This document shows positions 34,697 to 45,861 of a stretch of 64,000 bases of DNA, in pieces; the first letter of the stretch is position 1; each line of letters starts with the position of its first letter. The DNA is taken from assembly GCA_024509875.1 (NCBI GenBank), contig JAMPIV010004921.1, positions 34,761 to 98,760 on the forward strand, written 5' to 3'. The translations under genes were made by a program, and so were the position numbers. A model generated the notes under the pieces. It made no database searches and was not told the origin of the DNA. It saw only the letters and a program-made list of their open reading frames with translations. The stretch comes from Oreohelix idahoensis (taxonomy: Eukaryota > Mollusca > Gastropoda > Stylommatophora > Oreohelicidae).

Positions 34697-35776
34697 TCAA
34701 TCAAAGAGGCAACTCAGGGATTCATTACGTTCCTCCGAAATGTTTACATCCAACAATTTTCTCATCATTCTAGAGAAGACACTAGGCGCATTCTTCAATC
34801 CAAATGGCAATCTATTAAACTCATAGTGTCCTTCTGAGGTACTAAAAGCTAGGTATGGTCTAACCTCAGGCTTTACTGGAATCTGATAGTATCCTTTACT
34901 CAGATCCACTTTTGAGAAATATTTAGCTTTATTTAGTCTGGCAAACAGCTGATTTGTATCCGGCAATGGATCCACCTGTCCTTCTGTAATAGCATTCAGT
35001 CTCCTGTAATCTATACAGAGTCTATGTTCTCCAGAGGGCTTCCTTAAGAGTACAACACCGGAACTATACGAAGATTCACTGTGTGAAATAATTCCTTCCT
35101 TCAACAGATAGTCTATCTCTTCCTTCAAAGCTTTCTCCTTAGCAAACGGAATCGAATATGGTTTCATACAGACAGGTGTGGGGTCTATCAGTTTCATATC
35201 ATATTCCAATAGGTTTGTATGCCCTGGTCGGTCTGTTAACACCTCTGCATGATTATTTAGAACCTGTTGCACTCTCTCTTTCTGAGTTTTCGTTAAATGT
35301 GTACTGATTTTCACCTGTGCTGCTGTCTCACAGGGGTGTAATGGATACTCAAATGATGAAAGTGGTTCCTTTTTCATCTCCATGGCGATGGACAAGGTCA
35401 ACAAGTGTGTCTCTTCCTGATGTTCTCTTTCCAAATATTTCTTCAGGAGATTCACATGATAGATTTTTTCTTTCCCCTTCTTATCTATCTTATAATTTGT
35501 TCTAGATACCTTCTCTAAAACTGTATATGGACCCTGCCATCCAATTTGTAACTTATTCTGACTCCCGGGCAAAGGAAGCAGTACTTTCTCTCCCACAGCC
35601 AAATTTCTGTCTTTCGCCTTCCTGTTATAATAGGCAGCATGTTTCTTCCTGGCTTGTTTCAAATTTTCATTGGCAAGTTTCCAGCCAGTTTTTAAACGAG
35701 TGGTCAGCTCATTCACATATTGGTATGAAGATGTAATGTTTTCCTCTGCCTTTTCATCAGTCCACGTTCTTAACAA
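34697..35776 (-). pseudogene. B left unit: integrase C-terminus fused to RT N-terminus
   Basis: 359-residue open frame. It opens with LRTWTDEKAEENITSSY, then a chromatin-linker-like integrase C-terminus with the GPY/F-type block GWQGPYTVLEKVSRTNYKID and IYHVNLLKKYLERE. RT begins at LEYDMKLIDPTPVC, PYSIPFAKEKALKEEIDYLL, LRKPSGEHRLCIDYRRLNAI, VDLSKGYYQIPV, and stops after FGLKNAPSVFSRMMRKLLD. The catalytic xxDD block and RNase H are deleted. Integrase lying directly upstream of RT is the copia-like order of Gmr1-type Gypsy elements. Confidence 0.88.
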
Positions 35777-35778
35777 AG

Positions 35779-36480
35779 CTACATATGGACCTTTAATTTT
35801 GTGGACCTATTTGTCCATGCACCGGTATGGTCTCTTCCACTCGAAGCTTTATAGTGATGATTTTTCCTCCCAGAATTTTCATTCACAAAACGACCGCTAC
35901 CAATTTTTCTTTTGGGGCTTTCTCCCCACTTAAAATTCTTGATGAGAGATTTCCTCTCTACATCCTCTTCCTCCAGTTTGTTTAAGTCTGATTGAGGGAT
36001 TTTCGGCTTATCCTGGGGTAAGACATCTGTTTGCACTCTCCGCATAGTGGCCATTGTAAAACAGTTAAGTGAAGCTTGTCCGTGAAAAGGGGCTTCCCAT
36101 TCCATTTGGTCCACTTTATCAAATCTATTTTTCTTTTTATTATCAGGCCTAATTTTGCCCCGTGGCGTGTCCAGGTCCTGATCAATGTTCCCACTTGTGG
36201 GTGTTCCCTCATGTGCTATGCTACACCTTTCTACAAAATTCTCAATGTCCCATCTTGCTTTAGGCCAATAATAATTGTGAGCCACCTTTTGAATGATGGT
36301 ACCTATCTTCTCATGGTCCCCATCTGGTTTCACATGTAGGCTCCTTATTAAGTCTGCCCTATATCTTTTAGGAAGTACCAGCTGTCCGTGACCTTTGGAT
36401 CTAGCTCCAGTCTTCCTATACATCAACTTGTTTTTCATGTAAAAATCTCCCTTGCCTGGAGTTGTATGACAAGTTGACAA
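35779..36480 (-). pseudogene. B left unit: degenerate integrase N-terminus with unknown replacement region
   Basis: Reads KGDFYMKNKLMYRKTGARSK, then LHVKPDGDHEKIGT and HNYYWPKARWDIENFVERCS. This is the His-His part of the H2C2 zinc module, with the second Cys lost (CSIAH). After that come about 150 residues with no DDE integrase motif, including FTMATMRRVQTDVLPQD and EEDVERKSLIKNFKWGESPK. The related part of A2 carries VTMVTLRIVQRGDE, so the DDE-less segment is shared by both families. Confidence 0.7.
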
Positions 36481-37871
36481 TTTTCTGAAACAAGGCTTGA
36501 GTGTTTTTATCCCCAGCCTGTGCCTTCCTCATCTCTTCTGGAGTGGTATCCAACATAATATCCTCCTCCTGTCTTGAGGTCGACCTGACCTGAAGGGTTG
36601 CCATATACACAGGTTTCCTTCTGCAACGGTCAGTGTCATGATTGTCCATCTGACAATTCTTACACCACCTTTTTCCTTGGTTGAAAGATTTTCTTTCATC
36701 ATATTTCCTTTCATCGAATTGTGGGAATTTATTTTTATTTTCATACCGTGGCCTATCAAATTGGTGCTTACCTTTGTTTTTATCCCTAGGATCAAATTTA
36801 TTAAAGTTCTGTGGTGCCCTAAAGTTATCCACTTGTTTCTTTTTATTACCTGTTACCTCTGCTTGAGCTGCTTGATACCTTTCAGCAACATTTAGCAACT
36901 CACCCAGCCTCTCTGCACCTTGTTCCATGAGAAACTTTCTCAGGTCTGGAGCCATGGACTCTCTTAATTGCTCTATAAGGACCATTTCCTTAAGATCTTG
37001 GGTTTTCCCCAGAGAAGTCCATTTCTCCAAGTATGTCTCTATTCGTGCAGAAAACTGGTGATAGGTTTCACCTGACAGTAGTTTAGCATTCCTAAATTTT
37101 TTCCTATAAAATTCTGCATTCTTTTCATATCTTAACAAAAGAGCCTGCTTTAGCATGTCATAATTTTCCTGATCACCTCTGCTCATTTTTGCAAAAACTT
37201 CATAAGCTGCCCCCACGAAGTCCCTGAGATAACTTTAAGCTCCACCTTTCTCTCTCTAACCCATACGTGGTAGCTAATAGTTCATATCTATTTAGGTAGC
37301 TCTCTATATCATCGTCTTTCTCAACAAAATGATCTAAATGAAAATTCATAGCTGAGGTTGAGGCTCCTTGGCTAGCAGTGGCATCAGAGGCAAAGGGACT
37401 GGCACCATTTTCAGGAGCATGGCCTTGAAACTCAAACTCCCTTAGTCTTAACTCATGTTCCCTTTGTAATCTCTTCTCCTCCTTTTCTGCTTCCCTCTCT
37501 GCAGCTAATTTCTTCTCTTCCCTTTCTGCAGCTAATTTCTTCTCTTCCCTTTCTGCAGCTAATTTCTTCTCTTCCCTTTCTGCAGCTAATTTCTTCTCTT
37601 CCCTTTCTGCAGTCAATCTTCTTTCTTCTGCTTCCAATTTCTTAGCCTCAGCCTCAATCTGCAACCTCTTAGTCTCAGCCTCAGCCTCAAATTGCAACTT
37701 CTTAATTTCCCTTTCAGCCTCTAACTTTCTTTCGGCTTCAAACCTTCTTTCTTCGCGTTCAATAAATTTGTCACATTCCGTAGTGACATAGGCAACCATA
37801 ACTTGCCCATCTAATCCTAACTCTTTTGCAGTCTGAACAGCAGCAGATCGAAATTTGGCCAGGTCCGCCAT
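36416..37871 (-). pseudogene. B left unit gag, split by a one-base insertion
   Basis: Same protein as the intact gag at 42662-44116. A C run near 37208 is one base longer (CCCCC for CCCC), splitting it into 223 aa (37200-37871) and 266 aa (36416-37216). A longer T run near 36506 also changes the C-terminal residues. Coiled coil, capsid with SCAN-like region and CCHC knuckle (CKNCQMDNHDTDRC) are all encoded. Confidence 0.88.
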
Positions 37872-38076
37872 TGTCTATCAGGTAAATTTATACAATGTCT
37901 AACCAACAATTCAATCTCTAAATATATATCTAATGGACAACACAGGCACCGTGAGCTCAACCTTATTTAATTCCACCCAAGGATACCTTTTAATTCTTAT
38001 ATTCCCTGAAGTGAATTACCCCCACTATTTTTAATAGGTAAAGATTCAAAATCCCAAGAGCGAGACCCCCAATATA

Positions 38077-40534
38077 TGTGGTGAAGTGGGATGTTATAAA
38101 TATTTATAGGGGACTTAGTGTACTGACTGAGATCAGCTGTGAAGGTATATATATATCTAATAAGAGTAGTGTATTATATATAACCTTACTTGCTGCCACA
38201 TATGTATACCTCAGTCAGAATTATTCTGGAATAGTGTGATGACTACGTTATATGTCTAGGGTATGTGTATGATGAAGTGTAAGTCATAACAACAACAGAC
38301 AGATAAACAATTTAATTTATTCCACCACACTTGACAACACTGTGACACTCACATACATAAAACACTCTATGAGGATATCTTAAAGGAGTCACTGATAACT
38401 TTTCAAATAACAATATGTATTCAGTGCTGTCATGAATGAATATGTGTCCTGATTCAAATACAATGGAACCAGGAATCACAATCAATTTTAATTACAAGTT
38501 ATATGTACAGAATTTCTCAATATGAATCTTGTAGTGACATGTATTTTTAATAGTATCCTATGTGTGTCAGTTGTGTAGTAGTAATATGAGGTAATACTGG
38601 TTTTGTTTTGTTCAAGCTCTGTTGGTATTTGTCATCATGACTTCAATAGTTTGTCTTTATTGGAACTAGTATTGGAGATGTTCTCAGTTCCTGATATTAA
38701 AACAATTAAATTCCCCTCTTAATTATATTTTACACTGTCATTTTAAGATGGGGGTACATAATGTTGAGCTCAGCTGGCCACATCAGCTTATCTTGCGTGA
38801 TGGCGGCAGGAAAAGACTCCTCTGCTCGATTTCTCCCCTGGGCTCTGGAGACACCTCACTGATAGCTAAATGGACCAAGGAGTATGCTGTCCGACTCTGG
38901 ATTCAGCAAAGCTCTGACCAGGTGCTGCTCAATAACGTTAAGACCACAGTCCCTGAAAACAAGAAGGATGTACCTTCTACTTCATAACTAATTGATACTC
39001 TAGTTCTACACTGAGCACAATACATCACAAACATTGAGTTCAGAGCGTTAGGCCAACTGTCAGCTTCATCTGAAATACTTTATACCAGTATTTCCCTCCC
39101 TAATGGTTACTACGCCTCTGCAATTCCAGCATTATTTCTGTCTAATCAATAATCTAGGTGTCAGTGTACTGTTTGGCCATTCCATGCCGTTTTACTTTCC
39201 TCCGACACCTTCTGTTCAGGCTGGAGCATTATAGGCTTTACATCATGTTCGCTACTGAACTACACATATATACAGGCATAAATTAACAATTTACATTCAA
39301 TTTTCATTAAAAGATATTGAATATTTCAAGCTTACCACAATTCATGGAAATACACAGATACGTTGACTAGCAATGAATTCTGGCACAAATACTGGCACAA
39401 ATTCCCATCTGCTTATGTTCCAGGCTTTTATTTAGCAAAAATATGAGCTGGCTTCAACGCACTGTTGCTTCATCAAGCTTATTTGAACTAGTGGTCTCGA
39501 ACTAACGCTCTGAATTGTGTATATTCGCAGCTCTAACCAATGAAACCACGTCTCCACATCTTTTCAAAAAAATACCCCTTCTATTCGTTTCCCATAACAA
39601 CGCAAGATAGTATTTATAGCCCGACCAATCGTGTTTAGTCTTATATTTGTTGCGCTCCAATCAATTAGGAGTTAACATGGTAGGCTATTTCCGTAACGTA
39701 AGGTTTTTTTTCAAACACGTTATAAAAAAATTTTATGAGCAGAAATGATTTCATGCTGTCAGGCATCCCCACTATTTTATTTTGGTTATAATTTATTAAT
39801 TCCTAGACTATTTGCGTAACGTTTTACATATTCTTTGTCAGCAAGCCCTAAGGAACCCAAATATACAAATTTAAAAGAGCTAAGTGGCTGCGTTCAAAAT
39901 ATGCAATTTCTTCTACCTCCTGTTTCGAAGATGTGCTGTCTGGGTACTGTAATGTTTTCAAACGTAAACCCATCTAATGTTATCTTTTCTAATAAGCGTT
40001 TTTCAGGATTTTAAAACCTAACTCTGGGAAGGTTAGTGTTTTTATCACTGTCCGTCTGAAAAAAAGTTAGTGCATGTGGCCTTACACGCGTGATAGTAGT
40101 AATTGTATATAGCGTTACGCTTGTTGGGGGTGGCATTAATAGCGAGACACGTGTTTCGTGTTGCATGCGTTCCTGATTTTATTCGCCCCTCTCTCTTTCT
40201 ATTTGAGTCCATCTGTTCGTTCGTTTTGGTAACGTAGTATAATTAATGTTAGGATTAATTTAGGTCATTACGCAGTGTGCCTCTCAATGTTTTTCTTAGA
40301 AATGCAATACCCGTTTTAATGTGTTGTGGAAACGCTTGTATTTATGCAGTGGCTTATATTTAACGTGGAAACGTTACAATTTGCAGACGAAGCATAAAAC
40401 AAAGGGGGATTTCGAGTACATTCTTTGTGACAGCACTGTTATTTTACCATTGCTCTTTTTTTTATTAGAATTTATTTGTTAGGCTTTATATTTACCTGAT
40501 AATTTATATATGTGGATTAGAATATTTCACGACA
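38077..40534 (-). repeat. B LTR, middle (shared) copy
   Basis: 2458 bp. It serves both internal regions. TATA at 39611-39618 on the minus strand. The antisense 79-codon frame is at 38748-38987. Confidence 0.92.
38748..38987 (+). CDS. 79-aa antisense ORF in B LTR (copy 2), unknown
   Basis: Protein identical to copy 1. Probably passenger conservation within a recent LTR. Confidence 0.3.
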   Translation: MGVHNVELSWPHQLILRDGGRKRLLCSISPLGSGDTSLIAKWTKEYAVRLWIQQSSDQVLLNNVKTTVPENKKDVPSTS

Positions 40535-40943
40535 CCTCCCCTCTTAAAACAGACATTTCATGTCAGTCCTTTATTCTATATACACATAGATAAATGTAAG
40601 TCAACTTGACTTTACTCTGCTGTGGTGCTATCATGGTTTTATGTAGTTGGGTCCATTCAGAGTAGGCACTACTCATGAAATCTGCCTCAGACTTCTACAA
40701 CCAATAATATATTTCGGTTATGTTACTGAACAGCCGCAAGTGTGAGTGCTTGTCTTAATGCTGCTTCGCAACCCGTATTCACCATTTCTCTTCTCTGAGT
40801 CTGCGCAATGACATGTCCAGAGAACATTATATTTCCCTCAAAATGTACGTTATGAGGAGATAACATATACCTGGTGATAGCAGAGTTTTCGTAGTGGATC
40901 CCATAATCTTCTTATTATCCTGTATGAAACATTCGGAATATCC

Positions 40944-42023
40944 TCAATCAAAGAGGCAACTCAGGGATTCATTACGTTCCTCCGAAATGTTTACATCCAA
41001 CAATTTTCTCATCATTCTAGAGAAGACACTAGGCGCATTCTTCAATCCAAATGGCAATCTATTAAACTCATAGTGTCCTTCTGAGGTACTAAAAGCTAGG
41101 TATGGTCTAACCTCAGGCTTTACTGGAATCTGATAGTATCCTTTACTCAGATCCACTTTTGAGAAATATTTAGCTTTATTTAGTCTGGCAACCAGCTGAT
41201 TTGTATCCGGCAATGGATCCACCTGTCCTTCTGTAATAGCATTCAGTCTCCTGTAATCTATACAGAGTCTATGTTCTCCAGAGGGCTTCCTTAAGAGTAC
41301 AACACCGGAACTATACGAAGATTCACTGTGTGAAATAATTCCTTCCTTCAATAGATAGTCTATCTCTTCCTTCAAAGCTTTCTCCTTAGCAAACGGAATC
41401 GAATATGGTTTCATACAGACAGGTGTGGGGTCTATCAGTTTCATATCATATTCCAATAGGTTTGTATGCCCTGGTCGGTCTGTTAACACCTCTGCATGAT
41501 TATTTAGAACCTGTTGCACTCTCTCTTTCTGAGTTTTCGTTAAATGTGTACTGATTTTCACCTGTGCTGCTGTCTCACAGGGGTGTAATGGATATTCAAA
41601 TGATGAAAGTGGTTCCTTTTTCATCTCCATGGCGATGGACAAGGTCAACAAGTGTGTCTCTTCCTGATGTTCTCTTTCCAAATATTTCTTCAGGAGATTC
41701 ACATGATAGATTTTTTCTTTCCCCTTCTTATCTATCTTATAATTTGTTCTAGATACCTTCTCTAAAACTGTATATGGACCCTGCCATCCAATTTGTAACT
41801 TATTCTGACTCCCGGGCAAAAGAAGCAGTACTTTCTCTCCCACAGCCAAATTTCTGTCTTTCGCCTTCCTGTTATAATAGGCAGCATGTTTCTTCCTGGC
41901 TTGTTTCGAATTTTCATTGGCAAGTTTCCAGCCAGTTTTTAAACGAGTGGTCAGCTCATTCACATATTGGTATGAAGATGTAATGTTTTCCTCTGCCTTT
42001 TCATCAGTCCACGTTCTTAACAA
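40944..42023 (-). pseudogene. B right unit: integrase C-terminus fused to RT N-terminus
   Basis: 359 residues, near-identical to 34697-35776 with a few substitutions (for example ENSKQ for ENLKQ, LLLPGS for LPLPGS, NQLVAR for NQLFAR). The same truncation follows MMRKLLD, showing that the deletion predates the tandem. Confidence 0.88.
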
Positions 42024-42039
42024 AGCTACATATGGACCT

Positions 42040-42684
42040 TTAATTTTGTGGACCTATTTGTCCATGCACCGGTATGGTCTCTTCCACTCGAAGCTTTATA
42101 GTGATGATTTTTCCTCCCAGAATTTCATTCACAAAACGACCGCTACCAATTTTTCTTTTGGGGCTTTCTCCCCACTTAAAATTCTTGATGAGAGATTTCC
42201 TCTCTACATCCTCTTCCTCCAGTTTGTTTAAGTCCGATTGAGGGATTTTCGGCTTATCCTGGGGTAAGACATCTTTTTGCACTCTCCGCATAGTGGCCAT
42301 TGTAAAACAGTTAAGTGAAGCTTGTCCGTGAAAAGGGGCTTCCCATTCCATTTGGTCCACTTTATCAAATCTATTTTTCTTTTTATTATCAGGCCTAATT
42401 TTGCCCCGTGGCGTGTCCAGGTCCTGATCCATGTTCCCACTTGTGGGTGTTCCCTCATGTGCTATGCTACACCTTTCTACAAAATTCTCAATGTCCCATC
42501 TTGCTTTGGGCCAATAATAATTGTGAGCCACCTTTTGAATGATGGTACCTATCTTCTCATGGTCCCCATCTGGTTTCACATGTAGGCTCCTTATTAAGTC
42601 TGCCCTATATCTTTTAGGAAGTACCAGCTGTCCCTGACCTTTGGATCTAGCTCCAGTCTTCCTATACATCAACTTGTTTTTCAT
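42040..42684 (-). pseudogene. B right unit: degenerate integrase N-terminus with unknown replacement region
   Basis: Counterpart of 35779-36480 with the same lost Cys and no DDE motif. It begins in-frame at MKNKLMYRK, overlapping the gag end by 23 bp in another frame. One base is missing near 42120 relative to the left unit, changing the C-terminus to EILGGKIITIKLRVE. Confidence 0.7.
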
Positions 42685-44116
42685 GTAAAAAATCTCCCTT
42701 GCCTGGAGTTGTATGACAAGTTGACAATTTTCTGAAACAAGGCTTGAGTGTTTTATCCCCAGCCTGTGCCTTCCTCATCTCTTCTGGAGTGGTATCCAAC
42801 ATAATATCCTCCTCCTGTCTTGAGGTCGACCTGACCTGAAGGGTTGCCATATACACAGGTTTCCTTCTGCAACGGTCAGTGTCATGATTGTCCATCTGAC
42901 AATTCTTACACCACCTTTTTCCTTGGTTGAAAGATTTTCTTTCATCATATTTCCTTTCATCGAATTGTGGGAATTTATTTTTATTTTCATACCGTGGCCT
43001 ATCAAACTGGTGCTTACCTTTGTTTTGATCCCTAGGATCAAATTTATTAAAGTTCTGTGGTGCCCTAAAGTTATCCACTTGTTTCTTTTTATTACCTGTT
43101 ACCTCTGCTTGAGCTGCTTGATACCTTTCAGCAACATTTAGCAACTCACCCAGCCTCTCTGCACCTTGTTCCATGAGAAACTTTCTCAGGTCTGGAGCCA
43201 TGGACTCTCTTAATTGCTCTATAAGGACCATTTCCTTAAGATCTTGGGTTTTCCCCAGAGAAGTCCATTTCTCCAAGTATGTCTCTATTCGTGCAGAAAA
43301 CTGGTGATAGGTTTCACCTGACAGTAGTTTAGCATTCCTAAATTTTTTCCTATAAAATTCTGCATTCTTTTCATATCTTAACAAAAGAGCCTGCTTTAGC
43401 ATGTCATAATTTTCCTGATCACCTCTGCTCATTTTTGCAAAAACTTCATAAGCTGCCCCACGAAGTCCCTGAGATAACTTTAAGCTCCACCTTTCTCTCT
43501 CTAACCCATACGTGGTAGCTAATAGTTCATACCTATTTAGGTAGCTCTCTATATCATCGTCTTTCTCAACAAAATGATCTAAATGAAAATTCATAGCTGA
43601 GGTTGAGGCTCCTTGGCTAGCAGTGGCATCAGAGGCAAAGGGACTGGCACCATTTTCAGGAGCATGGCCTTGAAACTCAAACTCCCTTAGTCTTAACTCA
43701 TGTTCCCTTTGTAATCTCTTCTCCTCCTTTTCTGCTTCCCTCTCTGCAGCTAATTTCTTCTCTTCCCTTTCTGCAGCTAATTTCTTCTCTTCCCTTTCTG
43801 CAGCTAATTTCTTCTCTTCCCTTTCTGCAGCTAATTTCTTCTCTTCCCTTTCTGCAGTCAATCTTCTTTCTTCTGCTTCCAATTTCTTAGCCTCAGCCTC
43901 AATCTGCAACCTCTTAGTCTCAGCCTCAGCCTCAAATTGTAACTTCTTAATTTCCCTTTCAGCCTCTAACTTTCTTTCGGCTTCAAACCTTCTTTCTTCG
44001 CGTTCAATAAATTTGTCACATTCCGTAGTGACATAGGCAACCATAACTTGCCCATCTAATCCTAACTCTTTTGCAGTCTGAACAGCAGCAGATCGAAATT
44101 TGGCCAGGTCCGCCAT
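42662..44116 (-). CDS. gag: B right unit gag, uninterrupted
   Basis: 484-residue open frame starting MADLAKFRSAAVQTAKELGL, the same start as in elements A and C. Residues ~40-150 form a charged coiled coil with four AEREEKKLA nonapeptides from a 27-bp repeat. Capsid follows: AMNFHLDHFVEKDDDIESYL. The SCAN-like stretch has YHQFSARIETYLEKW, LKEMVLIEQLRESMAPDLRK and GAERLGELLNVAERYQAAQA. A CCHC knuckle (CKNCQMDNHDTDRC) sits near residue 415. After it, the protease seen in A and C is missing, and the reading passes to EEMRKAQAGDK, the linker before integrase. The last ~25 residues differ from the left unit because of homopolymer length changes. Structural particle protein. It is the longest uninterrupted gag reading frame in the window; the longest frame overall is A2's 517-codon frame (47483-49036). 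Confidence 0.88.
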   Translation of the reverse strand: MADLAKFRSAAVQTAKELGLDGQVMVAYVTTECDKFIEREERRFEAERKLEAEREIKKLQFEAEAETKRLQIEAEAKKLEAEERRLTAEREEKKLAAEREEKKLAAEREEKKLAAEREEKKLAAEREAEKEEKRLQREHELRLREFEFQGHAPENGASPFASDATASQGASTSAMNFHLDHFVEKDDDIESYLNRYELLATTYGLERERWSLKLSQGLRGAAYEVFAKMSRGDQENYDMLKQALLLRYEKNAEFYRKKFRNAKLLSGETYHQFSARIETYLEKWTSLGKTQDLKEMVLIEQLRESMAPDLRKFLMEQGAERLGELLNVAERYQAAQAEVTGNKKKQVDNFRAPQNFNKFDPRDQNKGKHQFDRPRYENKNKFPQFDERKYDERKSFNQGKRWCKNCQMDNHDTDRCRRKPVYMATLQVRSTSRQEEDIMLDTTPEEMRKAQAGDKTLKPCFRKLSTCHTTPGKGDFLHEKQVDV

Positions 44117-44298
44117 TGTCTATCCGGTAAATTTATACAATGTCTAACCAACAATTCAATCTCTAAATATATATCTAATGGACAACACAGGCACCGTGAG
44201 CTCAACCTTATTTAATTCCACCCAAGGATACCTTTTAATTCTTATATTCCCTGAAGTGAATTACCCCCACTATTTTTAATAGGTAAAGATTCAAAATC

Positions 44299-44316
44299 CC
44301 AAGAGCGAGACCCCAA
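44299..44316 (-). promoter_or_regulatory. Primer-binding site of B
   Basis: Minus-strand TGGGGGTCTCGCTCTTGG, continuing GATTTTGAATC, four bases from the LTR end. It resembles a proline-tRNA 3' complement with an internal change. The middle LTR has the same site near 38055-38072. Confidence 0.5.
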
Positions 44317-44990
44317 TATATGTGGTGAAGTGGGATGTTATAAATATTTATAGGGGACTTAGTGTACTGACTGAGATCAGCTGTGAAGGTATATATATCT
44401 AATAAGAGTAGTGTATTATATATAACCTTACTTGCTGCCACATATGTATACCTCAGTCAGAATTATTCTGGAATAGTGTGATGACTACGTTATATGTCTA
44501 GGGTATGTGTATGATGAAGTGTAAGTCATAACCACAACAGACAGATAACCAATTTAATTTATTCCACCACACTTGACAACACTGTGACACTCACATACAT
44601 AAAACACTCTATGAGGATATCTTAAAGGAGTCACTGATAACTTTTCAAATAACAATATGTATTCAGTGCTGTCATGAATGAATATGTGTCCTGATTCAAA
44701 TACAAATGGAACCAGGAATCACAATCAATTTTAATTACAAGTTATATGTACAGAATTTCTCAATATGAATCTTGTAGTGACATGTATTTTTAATAGTATC
44801 CTATGTGTGTCAGTGGTGTAGTGGTAATATGAGGTAATACTGGTTTTGTTTTGTTCAAGCTCTGTTGGTATTTGTCATCATGACTTCAATAGTTTGTCTT
44901 TATTGGAACTAGTATTGGAGATGTTCTCAGTTCCTGATATTAAAACAATTAAATTCCCCTCTTGATTATATTTTACACTGTCATTTTAAG

Positions 44991-45230
44991 ATGGGGGTAC
45001 ATAATGTTGAGCTCAGCTGGCCACATCAGCTTATCTTGCGTGATGGCGGCAGGAAAGGACTCCTCTGCTCGATTTCTCCCCTGGGCTCTGGAGACACCTC
45101 ACTGATAGCTAAATGGACCAAGGAGTATGCTGTCCGACTCTGGATTCAGCAAAGCTCTGACCAGGTGCTGCTCAATAACGTTAAGACCACAGTCCCTGAA
45201 AACAAGAAGGATGTACCTTCTACTTCATAA
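44991..45230 (+). CDS. 79-aa antisense ORF in B LTR (copy 3), unknown
   Basis: One substitution from copies 1 and 2 (GGRKGLL for GGRKRLL). Confidence 0.3.
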   Translation: MGVHNVELSWPHQLILRDGGRKGLLCSISPLGSGDTSLIAKWTKEYAVRLWIQQSSDQVLLNNVKTTVPENKKDVPSTS

Positions 45231-45853
45231 CTAATTGATACTCTAGTTCTACACTGAGCACAATACATCACAAACATTGAGTTCAGAGCGTTAGGCCAAC
45301 TGTCAGCTTCATCTGAAATACTTTATACCAGTATTTCCCTCCCTAATGGTTACTACGCCTCTGCAATTCCAGCATTATTTCTGTCTAATCAATAATCTAG
45401 GTGTCAGTGTACTGTTTGGCCATTCCATGCCGTTTTACTTTCCTCCGACACCTTCTGTTCAGGCTGGAGCATTATAGGCTTTTCCTCATGTTCGCTACTG
45501 AACTACACATATATACAGGCATAAATTAACAATTTACATTCAATTTTCATTAAAAGATATTGAATATTTCAAACCTACCACAATTCATGGAAATACACAG
45601 ATACGTTGACTAGCAATGAATTCTGGCACAAATACTGGCACAAATTCCCATCTGCTTATGTTCCAGGCTTTTATTTAGCAAAAATATGAGCTGGCTTCAA
45701 CGCACTGTTGCTTCATCAAGCTTATTTGAACTAGTGGTCTCGAACTAACGCTCTGAATTGTGTATATTCGCAGCTCTAACCAATGAAACCACGTCTCCAC
45801 ATCTTTTCAAAAAAATACCCCTTCTATTCGTTTCCCATAACAACGCAAGATAG

Positions 45854-45861
45854 TATTTATA
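45854..45861 (-). promoter_or_regulatory. TATA box of B 5' LTR
   Basis: Minus strand GGGCTATAAATACTATC. Conserved in all three LTRs. Likely U3 promoter for the right unit. Confidence 0.55.
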
